Assembly (NCBI GenBank): GCA_963675135.1
Contig: OY776122.1
Coordinates: 15,918,881-15,982,880 of the forward strand
DNA from: Galeopsis tetrahit
Lineage: Eukaryota; Streptophyta; Magnoliopsida; Lamiales; Lamiaceae
Direction of reading: 5' to 3'
DNA length: 64,000 bases
The notes under the pieces were generated by a model. That model saw only the letters and a program-made list of their open reading frames with translations. It was not told where the DNA came from and made no database searches. Positions 1 to 9,800 of the stretch are shown piece after piece. Positions within the stretch are counted from its first letter, which is position 1, and the number at the start of each line of letters is the position of its first letter. A program made the position numbers and the translations under genes.

Positions 1-661
1 CAAACTTTAGTGGACAATCTTTCTCAACATGACTTAGAAGACCACATTTATAACAAAAGTCTCCCAACTTCTCATAACGAAACATGATTAGAAGAAGTTT
101 ACCTTGGATCGTCATAGTTGTGGAATAAACTAGTGGGAGATTCAGATCCGCGAGCACTCGCACCCTTAAGCATCTTCCAATAGCAAAGCCTCCTTTCGGT
201 GCATCGACCTCCAGCACTTCCCCCAGAACATCTCCCATCATCATTCCAACCGGAGCCGTCATGGATTGGATCTGCAAGCCGTGGACCTGCACCCACAGCG
301 GTGCATGTGTGACTGCCAGTTCTTCGTGTGTTTCAGCTCCTGTCAGGATGGATAGAACAAACCAGCTATTGTTGAGAGACCACGGTTGGCGGTGGTATGC
401 CTTATTGCATTCAACAATACCATCAAACTCGAAAGCAAAGAGCCCATCCCCAACTTGGAATGCCGACACCGGTTTTACAGTACGCCAAATCCTTCTCATG
501 GTAGCACAGATGTCGTTGGCCGAGAACTTTCGTGGGATTGTGAATCGTCCCAAAAGCATGTGTTTTTTTGGTGCCAGGGCTGTCGGCGGAATAGGTGTCC
601 GACGATCATCCTTTTCCTCCAGACTTACTCGGCCGAGTTGTGAGTTGAGTTGATCCGCCAT
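1..661 (-). CDS. LINE ORF1 protein (DUF4283 plus CCHC zinc knuckle), partial at left edge
   Basis: An uninterrupted minus-strand frame starts at the ATG at 661-659 and runs off the left edge, about 220 codons. The middle has the layout of DUF4283 proteins of plant L1-type LINEs: a FAFEFDGIVE-like block, then WVQVHGL, then a conserved MGDVLGEVLEVD stretch. Near the edge is a zinc knuckle, CYKCGLLSHVEKDC (C-X2-C-X4-H-X4-C), at about 17-58. Such ORF1 proteins bind nucleic acid and precede an endonuclease/reverse transcriptase ORF, which would lie left of this window. No stop or frameshift is seen, so this copy may be recent. A low-copy host zinc-knuckle protein is possible but less likely. Confidence 0.8.
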   Translation of the reverse strand, partial: MADQLNSQLGRVSLEEKDDRRTPIPPTALAPKKHMLLGRFTIPRKFSANDICATMRRIWRTVKPVSAFQVGDGLFAFEFDGIVECNKAYHRQPWSLNNSWFVLSILTGAETHEELAVTHAPLWVQVHGLQIQSMTAPVGMMMGDVLGEVLEVDAPKGGFAIGRCLRVRVLADLNLPLVYSTTMTIQGKLLLIMFRYEKLGDFCYKCGLLSHVEKDCPLKF

Positions 662-1430
662 TTTTGTTTTTGTGGGGAGTCTCTGAGGATAAGGGAAGAA
701 ATTTGATAAAGAGAAGACTCTCCGGGGTGAGGAATAGTGTTTGGTTTGCCTTGTTAATATAGCCATCTTGGGCGGTTGCATTGGCCAATCCCGGAAGGGA
801 GTAGCACAAGTAGGTGCCGAGGCAATCATTACCCCTAAGAGGTATGAAGCCCGGAGGGAGAGTTATGCATATCAAATCTTCGCCGGAGAGATTGTTTTGA
901 TTTACGAGGCAATTTTGATGATTAAACTGGGTTAGCCTGTTGTTGCTCCCGTGATTTTCGAGAGAGAGCAATTACATTTTAGAGAGAGAAATTTTGTAAT
1001 TTCATTATTCTTGTTTACCGATTGAATCTCGTGACAATGTGTTTGTTGAAAAACCCAAAAAGCAAGAAATGATTTGATATTCAAAAGGTTCTTGAGGGTG
1101 GAAAATATTGTTGATGGAGTTAAAAGTTGGTTCATGGGAGTGGATTCATGTTCATTTTCGTATTTTTATTATGTTACTCTATTCACAATTGGTCTTTTAT
1201 GTCAATAATATTCAATTTCCTAGTACTCTTCATCTCCAACCACACTATTCTTTAAATTTAAAAAATGCATTTTATAAATAGTTTATACATATTTTTTTAA
1301 TTCAGGAGAATATAGTCCTGGACTCAATTATATTGCTATACTTGATACTCAAACTCGATCAAACCTAAAAAATTTAATTTCGAGCTCGGCTCGATTACAA
1401 GTATAATTTTATAAAATTAAAAGTAAAATG
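662..1430. other. No gene; probable LINE 5' leader followed by AT-rich spacer
   Basis: The first 300 or so bases lie upstream of the LINE ORF1 on the minus strand and are probably its 5' untranslated region. The rest is AT-rich. From about 1320 a stretch repeats a gagctcggctcg-like word that returns at 1621 and 1725, suggesting an old unclassified element around the MITE at 1431. No convincing coding frame is seen. Confidence 0.4.
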
Positions 1431-1609
1431 CTCCCTCCATCCGGCATAAGCTTTTCACTTATCTATTTTGGACGTCTAATTCATATCTCTATCTAACTTT
1501 TCTACCCTCTCTCGACCTCAATTAAACACTACACATTTTATACTATATTATTTAATCTCCGTATAAAAAACAAATGAGAAACTTATGGCGGAATGAATGT
1601 AATACGGAG
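1431..1609. mobile_element. Stowaway-like MITE
   Basis: The left end reads ctccctccatccggcataag. The right end, reverse-complemented, reads ctccgtattacattcattcc followed by gccataag, so the ends are inverted copies with a short insertion. The interior is AT-rich and non-coding. The ctccctcc start is characteristic of Stowaway (Tc1/mariner-derived) plant MITEs. A TA flank is clear only on the right. Confidence 0.5.
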
Positions 1610-2370
1610 TATATTTTTTCGAGCTCGGCTCGGTTATCGGCATATAAATATAAATTAAGTATACAATTAATGGAAAATTGTAAATATACCGTAAAAGCTC
1701 GATTATGATCATGAGCCTTTCGAGCCGAGTATTTATAAACTAAAACTCGACTTGACTAAATTCGAGGCAATTTCAATATATTTTTTTAAGTCACTCGAGG
1801 ACGAGTAGCTAGGTCAATTTACATCTTAAGTTTTGGTATAATTCTAGGATGGAAATTCCTACCGTGAAAGAGTAATCTCTAGTCAAGTTTACTTAGTTTT
1901 CATTAATCCCTCTCTTCAGTCTTGGGAGTGATGGGCATAGTTTTAGTCAAATTAACAATCAAAATGTTGCTTCTTTCTATCACAACTCAAAAGTGCTGCG
2001 GTTTTGAACAACTCCAATTCGAACAACCTCAAAAGACTACTGTTTTACACTCCATAGGCAACAAGGTAATGCACAAGGAATATAACACACAGTAAATTGT
2101 AAATCCATAATTCTCTACAATCAATTTCAGGGAACACATAATAAATTCACAACACCAAATCCAAAGGAAGCTCATTCTGAACAAGACTCCACCATTTGTG
2201 TTTAAGATTCAGCACAATGATTCCCTCGCTCGTATTCATCAACAACTAAGAGTCGTCCAGGAAAGTACAATTCCAGATATAAAAAATTAAATATAATATT
2301 CCCTCTACCATTTTTTTTTGGTGATACACTCAGATGACAAAATGAGTAACTTTTGAAAGGACAAATGAAG
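1610..2370. other. AT-rich intergenic stretch, no gene seen
   Basis: The stretch contains further gagctcggctcg / cgagccgag words at 1621-1630 and around 1720, which may belong to one degenerate element around the MITE. No coding frame with domain features is visible; the frame at 2202-2558 (-) is a by-product of the GC-rich hAT end. Confidence 0.4.
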
Positions 2371-2378
2371 TATGAAAT

Positions 2379-3081
2379 TAGGGTTGACAATGGGACGGGT
2401 AAAAACTCGGACCCGCATGAAACCGGCCCGCACGGGGCGGGTAAATACCCGGTCAAACGGGTTCCGGGGCGGGTAAATACCCGGTCAACGAATACCCGCC
2501 GGGTATGGGACGGGTAATGGAATTGTATATACCCGACCCGAACCCGACCCGCACACATATATATATATATATATATATTTATTAAATAATAAATATATAT
2601 ATATATTAATATAATAAATATATATTAAAAAACTTTATAAATTCTAATTTTAGGGTTTGCACAGTAACATAACATACACACGCACATATGCTTTCTGCCT
2701 TTCTAATTCGAGGAAGAAGACGTACATGAAAAATTATCTATGAACGAGTGTTGAGAATTGAAATATTAATTGTGTTATGCATTTGATTTTATTAGGATAA
2801 TTTTGCATTGAACAATATGTATGTTTTTTAAGATTTTATGTTGGAATTGATGTTTTATTGTGATTATAAGAGCCGATTTTAAATGTGTCATTTTATTTAA
2901 AAAAATTTAATAAAAAAAGATGGCGGGGCGGGTTTACCCGCTGGGTTCGCGGGACGGGATGGGGCGGGTTTTCGCGGGTTTTGAGGCGGGGCGGGGCGGG
3001 TAACGGATATAATTTTTTTTTGGCGGGGCGGGTCCTGGGATAGGCCATACCCGTCCCATACCCGCCCCGTTGCCAACCCTA
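2379..3081. mobile_element. Non-autonomous hAT-type element
   Basis: The element is 703 bp with terminal inverted repeats: left tagggttgacaatgggacgg and right (reverse-complemented) tagggttggcaacggggcgg. It is flanked by a perfect 8-bp direct duplication, tatgaaat, at 2371-2378 and 3082-3089; 8 bp is the hAT hallmark. About 160 bp at each end is GC-rich and packed with copies of gggcgggta and its complement. The core is extremely AT-rich, with (AT)n at 2552-2577. No transposase is encoded, so it would depend on a helper. Confidence 0.85.
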
Positions 3082-3095
3082 TATGAAATATAATA

Positions 3096-3427
3096 CTCCC
3101 TCTGTCCCATACTAGATTGCCTTTTTTACTTTGATATAAAATTTAATGTGAGAGTTGCTTATTAATATTATACTAATAAATAACTTTTTGTTAGGGTGTA
3201 TTACTGAATTGAGGGAAAAAAAAATTGTGTAAAAAAAGTAGGGTCGTTGATCCAACGAATAAAATTTATTCTATATGATTACACTTTGCATTAGTACGTT
3301 TGCCCTATGCAAAATGTAATTGCATCCGTCCTACTAATAAATTAAATTAATAAATAAATAATTATAAATATATTCTTTTAATTTAAAATAAATAAAAATA
3401 TTTAATTATAAAATGACATATACGGAG
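3096..3427. mobile_element. Stowaway-like MITE (degenerate)
   Basis: It begins ctccctctgtcccatactag after a TA and ends tacggag before a TA. The ctccctctgtccc start and cggag end are the usual plant Stowaway ends. The interior is AT-rich and may include a second nested copy near 3295-3345. It abuts the hAT target duplication. Confidence 0.5.
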
Positions 3428-3818
3428 TATATCTAAAATTGTCAAATAGGTCGGACGAAGTTGGGTTGACATTGAGGATGTATGTTTCCTTCGAATTAGA
3501 CCGGGCTCAAATTAGGTCGGGTTGGGGCGAGTCGGGTGGGTCAGCCGGTTTTCAGATTGATCAGGTCAATCTGCATTGGGTCCAAATCGGACTGGGCTCA
3601 AATTGGACCGGCTTTCTCTCATGCCTCGAGATCTATAATCCAGCTAACTCGGAGAAAAACACTTAGGATATTTTTAAATATTTGAAAAATAAATAATATA
3701 ATAATATATCAGTAATTTTAAATATTAAAAAAATAAAAATATAAAATCTAATGACAAATGCTATTTCACGTGATAAAGTTAAAGATGTGTCAACTTCCCA
3801 AAAACTAGTGCTACTTGA
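3428..3818. other. Intergenic, no gene seen
   Basis: A GC-richer patch at 3440-3620 repeats gggttgg/gggtcgg/accgggctcaaatt words, resembling decayed subterminal repeats of a DNA transposon. The 75-codon frame there has no recognizable domain. Confidence 0.35.
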
Positions 3819-3820
3819 TA

Positions 3821-4109
3821 TTCCCTCCATCCAATTTCATTATTTCCACTTTCCTTTTTTAGTTGTCCAATTTTATTATGCTCATACCTTTTTGAAAACA
3901 ATATTATTCATACTACTTTATCTCCACCCTCCTATCATCACTTATTTATCCAATTTGTCATTCATTTTATTCATAAACAATCATTTCTTTACAAATGGAC
4001 CCACAATACCCATCATACCCTCAATTTATCTACTTTATACATAAATTACTCAATATTCATTAAAATTCGTGCTCGAAGTAGTAGGCGTAATAAAATTGGA
4101 TGGAAGGAG
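3821..4109. mobile_element. Stowaway-like MITE
   Basis: The left end ttccctccatccaattt and right end (reverse-complemented) ctccttccatccaatttta are inverted repeats, flanked by TA at 3819-3820 and 4110-4111. The interior of 289 bp is AT-rich and non-coding. The long frame across it is a by-product. Confidence 0.7.
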
Positions 4110-4729
4110 TATAATTTTAAGATATTTAAAAGAGATAATTGAAAAAAGTAAAAGGGAGGGGCTATCAACACCCCAAATTATGTTATTCCCACCCCATATG
4201 TTAAACACACCCCAATAAAATTTAAAATTCCTTTTTTTTTACTAAACACACCCCATTTTATTCCCTTTCTAACCTTTTTTACTTAAAACTTAAATTAATT
4301 TGTCTTCTAACACATTACTATACACACCCCATCCATTATCTCCCTTAAAAACAAAAAGAAAACAAAGAGACGTGCCCAAACCGTGCCTCTCTTCCTCCCA
4401 CTCCCAAACGAGCCGTGCATTTCAAGGAGAACAAGAGCCGAACACCCTAGATTCCTAATGGAAGATCGATATGGTAAGAACTTTGTTTCATTTTAAATGT
4501 TTTTACTTCCTAAATCTAGGGTTTATATGGTTTGTGTGGATTTTTCAAATTGTTGAATAAGTTTTAGTGATTTATTGTATAAAAACCCTAATAAAATTCA
4601 TTGGGTATGAATGTATATCATCGTTGAGTTTGATTTTGGGTTTGGGTTGTGTTATGGCGCTGATGTTCGTCTGATTTGGGGCAGCCGCGTTCGCGTACGG
4701 CCAGAGTCGCAGCCGCGCGGCGTGCACTG

Positions 4730-4825
4730 TGCACGGCTGGTTCGGCCGCACTCACAAGTGCTGCACGGCTGCTTCGGCTGCACGAACAAGTGTTGCACGG
4801 CTGCTTCGGCCGCACGCACTGTGTG
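4730..4825. repeat. 32-bp tandem repeat inside MULE, three units
   Basis: Units start at 4730, 4762 and 4794, each opening with tgcacggctg followed by sttcggcygcac. The array is far more GC-rich than its surroundings. Read on the minus strand it supplies the last about 20 codons of the truncated transposase frame, so the transposase 3' end has been replaced by repeat. It shares the cggct..ttcggcc core with the 34-bp array on the other side of the gene. Confidence 0.8.
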
Positions 4826-6375
4826 GTGCACGTCTTGTTCGAATGTGCCATTTACACAACAAATGCGTGGTGGATGGAAACGTGGACTGTACTGCATTAA
4901 TCAAGGCCAACTCTCTATCGGTGAGAATAATTCTAGGCAAACAATATCCGTGCATCAGGTCCTTTAGAATGCCACAAGCCCACATGTAATTATCCTCCCG
5001 CTCAGACTCCATGTAGGCAAATGCAACAGAAAATGTCATGCCTGTAGACGTAATTCCAACTATCTCCAACAGAGGCAGTCTATAAACGTTGGTCATATAA
5101 GTACAATCCATAAACAACACATGTGGAAAGGCATGAAGTAACTCAACACTTGTAGAATGAGCAAAAAATATATCTTTTACCATGTTGGTCTTCTCGCATC
5201 GCCTATGATGAAATGAATACCTTTCAGCTTCCAATTTTCCCATAAGGTACTGCATTTGGGATCGGCCCTTACGCTCCACCACTCTATGTTTTATCCGAGC
5301 ATTGTAGATATGTCTAAGTGTAGCTTTTGAATCCGGCCATTCTTTTGTCAAAGCATCTAAAATGTGTATTGGTTGACTGTTTGCCATTGACAGATGTAGC
5401 ACAAATGCATTTTGTGCAGGAGTTAAGCGTCCAGCAAACGCATGACCTTCCAAATATTCCCCAATTGGATGGTTGTGTGTACCCCGTATAACCTTTAACT
5501 CCCACTGACCTTCTAACCCAATTTGATTCCCTTGCAATGTAAATTGGCAACCACATTTTTTTGTCCCTGTACTTCTTCTACCAATTGAACTCTTAACTTT
5601 CTCTCCTTCTTTGCCAACACTAGATTTATCAACACTCGGTACATTCTTTCTAGAATCACGGTAGGTACCACTTCTTTCACAAGCAAGCGTCACACGAGGC
5701 CGCCTACCTTTCTCGGCATTGTCAGACCTTTTAATTAGAATGACCATGTCATTCAACCGACCGGTTTCTTGAACCCAATTAATCAACTCTTGCCTAGAGT
5801 TAAACAAAGCCATTGTGGTAAATAAATAACCATAGTCTGCCACCATTTCATTTTCGTTTGGTTCCTGTACCAACAACAAATTAAAATATTAAAACACAAT
5901 TAAAAATCTACACCATACACACTGTACGGCCACAACTTCATGTACACACATGAAACTGTTCGGCCAGAACATTATGTACGGATGTGGATATGTTCGGCCA
6001 GTGCCTAATGTACGGCTATGGATATGTTCGGCCAACAGACAATGTACACATCCAGGAGTGTTCGGCCAGTAGTGGCCGTACACTACTTATCGAAAATTTC
6101 ACAGATTGTGTTCGGCCGAATGTGGCCGAACACCCCTCTATGTGTGCGGCCAATATGGCCGTACGCACAGCGATTTGTTCGGCCACGATATCGGCCGTGC
6201 ACGTCGCGACTACTGCTACTGAAAAACTGTACAAAGTATAAAAAAAGTATAAAACAGTGTAAAAAACATTAAATATACTTACATTAATTTCCTCCATCAC
6301 TTTTTCTTCTTCCATAATCATGTTTGTTGTGATTATATCATCATATGAAGGTTTATGGTGGTAGGGTTTATGCAT
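4752..6375 (-). pseudogene. MULE/FAR1-type transposase, truncated
   Basis: Two exons are predicted on the minus strand: 6375-6283 (31 codons, donor gtaagta) and 5865-4752 (acceptor tacag). They join in phase 0 with an intron holding the 34-bp repeat array. The protein has the N-terminal FAR1/WRKY-GCM1-like zinc region (CGCQFTL, then a GTHNHP histidine motif). It then enters the MULE transposase core with the first Asp in FMDCTYMTN and the second in ILTDRELALINAV, followed by CKWHI. Immediately after CKWHI the frame passes into the 32-bp array and stops. The region that should carry the catalytic Glu and the SWIM zinc finger is missing, so the product cannot be an active transposase. Confidence 0.8.
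5957..6092. repeat. 34-bp tandem repeat in the MULE transposase intron
   Basis: Units start at 5957, 5991, 6025 and 6059 with an exact 34-bp spacing. Each starts tgttcggcca, and the first two also share atgtacggmtrtggata. Further ttcggccgaa and gtggccgaaca words continue to about 6200. The array lies in the predicted intron between transposase exons 1 and 2. Confidence 0.8.
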
Positions 6376-6773
6376 GGAGAATGGTTTTAAGATTTAAGTA
6401 ATTTTTTGTTGTAAAAGTAAAAATAGATGAATTAGGGTTAAATGGAGAGTAGAATTTAAGTATGGGCCTATGGGGTGTGTATAACATGGGGTGTCTTTAA
6501 TATTATTAGGGGTGTGTTTAACATTTTTTAAATAATTTAAAAGGATATCTTAGTAAATTCAATTAAGTCTATTTTTGTCCAAAAAATTATGGGGTAGGAA
6601 TAATATAATTTGGGGTGTTGATAGCCCCTCCCAAAGTAAAATTTGTTTTAGAAAAATAACGAAAAAAAAAAAAACGGATATTAAATTTGAAAAATTCGCA
6701 TAAGTGGAAATCGTGCCTCGCACTGAAATTTCATTACAAGCTTCTTCCTTCCCTCGTAAGCTTCCCATTTTTA

Positions 6774-6790
6774 AGTCTATATAAATATAA
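6774..6790 (+). promoter_or_regulatory. TATA box of the PARP gene
   Basis: A tctatataaatata stretch lies about 80 bp upstream of the ATG at 6864, a normal distance for a plant TATA box with a short 5' leader. It is about 140 bp downstream of the right MULE target duplication. Confidence 0.5.
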
Positions 6791-6863
6791 TAAATTTTAA
6801 TTTAGATTTGACATATAGTTTCAAAATAACCCTCCAGAATTCTCTCTCTAACTCTAAGCTATA

Positions 6864-9800
6864 ATGGCTACAAACGATCTCAAAGTGGACGAACTCCGCG
6901 CCGAACTCGCCAAGCGCGGCCTCAGCACCTCCGGAATAAAGCCTACTCTGGTAATATCGGTTTCACACTATTCATAAGATTGTATAAGTTGCACATTAAT
7001 TTTGAACTCTTTGTGTGTTTGTTTCTTCATTTTGCAGGCTCGGAGGCTTGAAGCCGCTCTCCGAGAAGACAGTGAGAAATTGGAGGATTCAAAAGGTCGC
7101 AAAAGGCCGAGGGATTCTAATGTTAACGATGTCGATTCAGAAGCACCGCGGAAAATCAAGGCCATCGATGAGTTGCGTACTATGACTGTGAAGCAGCTTC
7201 GAGAAATGGCCTCGGAACAAGGGGTTTCTACTTCTGGAACTAAGCAAGAGCTTCTGGAGAGGCTTTGTGCTGATGAAGAAAACGTCCCAAGCGATATGGA
7301 TCAGGGTAACTGAATCTCTTTTGTTTGATTGGATTTGTTGGATTAATTTGTAGTCATAGATTACCCCAATTAACTTGTGGGATAAGAAAATAGAGAATTC
7401 GATAGCCAATTAGCTACTTTAATGTGTAATGAGCAGTTATTTCATGGCAGTATTATTCCGTAGTCTAAGTCATTGTGATGTGATACTTTCATGAAACTTC
7501 AGGAATGGCTGTCATCGTGCATATGAAATTGCTTGGTATTGTTTTAACCTGTGTTTGAGAAAAATCTGAATTTAATGGGACCCTTTTGTAGTGGAGGAGG
7601 AAAACAAGGAGAATGTTGACTCCAGTCTACCGCAGAAAGTCAAGGCCATAGATGAAATGCAAAGAATGACTGTAAAACAGCTTCGAGAAGAGGCTGCTAT
7701 GAGAGGAATTTCTGTCTCCGGTACAAAGAAAGAGCTTCTGGACAGGCTCTGCGCCAATAATGACGATGTTTCAAGCGACAATGGTCCAGGTAATTGAATC
7801 ATTCGTCTTTATTTACCTTTCAGAAACTTATTTCTACATCCACTTTCCATTTTTATTAGCGGGGCTTATGAAATTTTAGATATTATTCACGACTACGTCC
7901 TAAGCAAGTAAGCAACAATGATCAGGGCAACCTACTCACTTTTGCCTGAAAATTTGTTTGATTGGATTTGTTGGATTATTTTGTTGTGTAGCACAGAAAA
8001 TAGTTATAGATTCCCCCAACTTGTGGGGATAGAAAATAGAGAGTTCGATAGACACATTGCTACTTTATCTATATTTTATTTTTGTGCACATCACTGACCA
8101 GATGCAGTTGTCATGTGGAATGTTGCAGTTACTTTTAGGATGGTAATATTTCATTGTTTCAAGTCCGTGTGATACGCAATTTCATGAATCTTCAGGAATG
8201 GCTGTCATCATGCATATTGTATTAACCTGTTTTTGAGAAAAAAAAATCTGATTTTTATGGAACCTTATTGTAGTGGAGGAGGAAAGCAAGGAGAATGTGG
8301 ACTCCAATGTACCGCATAAAGTCAAAGGCGTAGATGAATTGCAAAGAATGACTATAAAACAGCTTCGAGAAGAGGCTGCTATGCGAGGAATTTCTGTCTC
8401 CGGCACAAAAAAAGAGCTTCTGGACAGGCTCTGCGCCAATAATGACGACGTTTCTAGCGACAATGGTCCAGGTAATTGAACTATTCGTCTTTCTTTACCT
8501 TTTGGAAAATCATTTCTACATCCAATTTCCTATTTTTCAGTGTGGTTTATCAAAATTTAGATATTATACACAAGAAACTTTCCCTTTTCATGTATGTTTT
8601 GTAAGCAATTAGTAAATTTGGTTGCACATGTCAATTATCACACATAGTTGAATACTTGTTGTATGTAATAAATACTTATACCGTATATGATAGCTCTTAT
8701 ATGGTGCAGAATAAAGTTTTAATATATAATTATAAGAATACTGATTTTTATGAGTCTTGAGTCATCTCATGTTTAATATATCACTTATGCCACCTTACAT
8801 ATATTACCTGAAATATATTTATACTGTTATTTGGAAATGTGTTAGTGAAAGAGGAAACCAAGGAGGAGAAAATTATTACAGCTATGAAGAAAGGTTCTGC
8901 TGTCTTGGACAAATGCCTGCCTGATAATATTAAGGCTCAGTATCATGTTCTGCAAGTAGTAAGTCAAATTGTGTTTTTTGGTAAAGGAAGAATAGGAGAG
9001 AATTATTGTTTTTGTATTGAGTTTGACTTTTTCTTTTCTGTGCAGGGTGATGAAATTTATGATGCCATGTTGAATCAAACAAATATTGGGGAGAACAATA
9101 ACAAATTCTTTGTCATTCAAGTTCTAGGTTACACCTCCATTTCTGTTCTATGGAGATAATATACTTGAAAATCAGTTCAATTGAGACTAACCACTGTATA
9201 TTAGACATCTATCTTCTAGTTTTGTGTGTAATCAAAATTCAGTTGGATACAAGTGAATAACAATAAATTTCATCTTCTTAAGGTCAAGGCATCAAGCACG
9301 TGTTGTAAAATTATTTTCTTATATTTTCCTGAACTTCTAATTGCAGAATCTGATGATGGTGGCAAATTCATGGTCTATTTCAGATGGGGAAGAGTTGGCG
9401 TGAAAGGTCAAAATAATTTGAATGGTCCGTACTCACAGCAAAAGGCCATCTCTGAGTTCGAGAAAAAATTCTCTGACAAGACAAAGAACCACTGGCCCAA
9501 TAGGAAAAATTTTGTTAGTCATCCAAAAAGCTATACTTGGTTGGAAATGGATTATAGTGAGACAAACAATGAACAACTAGTAAGTTGTCCAATGCATGTT
9601 TATGTCTTAGAATTTCTCTAAAGTATTTCTCTCCTGCATAGTTCAAGTTCTTTCAGTCTGGTTTAGGTAACACTCTTGTTACTTATGGATCAATAATATA
9701 GCATAGCTTGTTCCAAAAAGGGACAGGTAATCAGATGGTTTGCCTTGGCTTAAAGGCAGAACGTAGTTCTTCCCACATTTATAATGCTTGAAGCACTTCT

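Larger units (their letters stand above)
4154..6632. mobile_element. MULE DNA transposon, 2.5 kb, with truncated transposase
   Basis: The terminal inverted repeats begin gggaggggctatcaacaccc on both ends and stay similar for about 45 bp. A perfect 9-bp direct duplication, aaagtaaaa, flanks the element at 4145-4153 and 6633-6641, as expected for Mutator-like elements. It carries a minus-strand MULE/FAR1-type transposase gene that lacks its C-terminal half, and two short GC-rich tandem arrays (4730-4825 and 5957-6092). The right end lies 231 bp upstream of the PARP start codon. A possible short first exon with a gtaagaac donor is at 4458-4473 (+), but no product can be assigned. Confidence 0.9.

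Noticed and set aside
261..971. Plus- and minus-strand frames overlapping the LINE ORF1 and its leader
   Set aside because: The edge-crossing minus-strand frame has clear DUF4283 and zinc-knuckle features; the others are shadows.
4611..4989. Several overlapping open frames on both strands around the 32-bp array
   Set aside because: They arise from a GC-rich tandem repeat with few stop codons in any frame and show no domain; only the minus-strand frame that continues from the transposase is kept.
7340..8040. Accccaa..ttgtggg words in PARP introns as possible SINE remnants
   Set aside because: They recur because the intron was duplicated; too short to support a SINE call.
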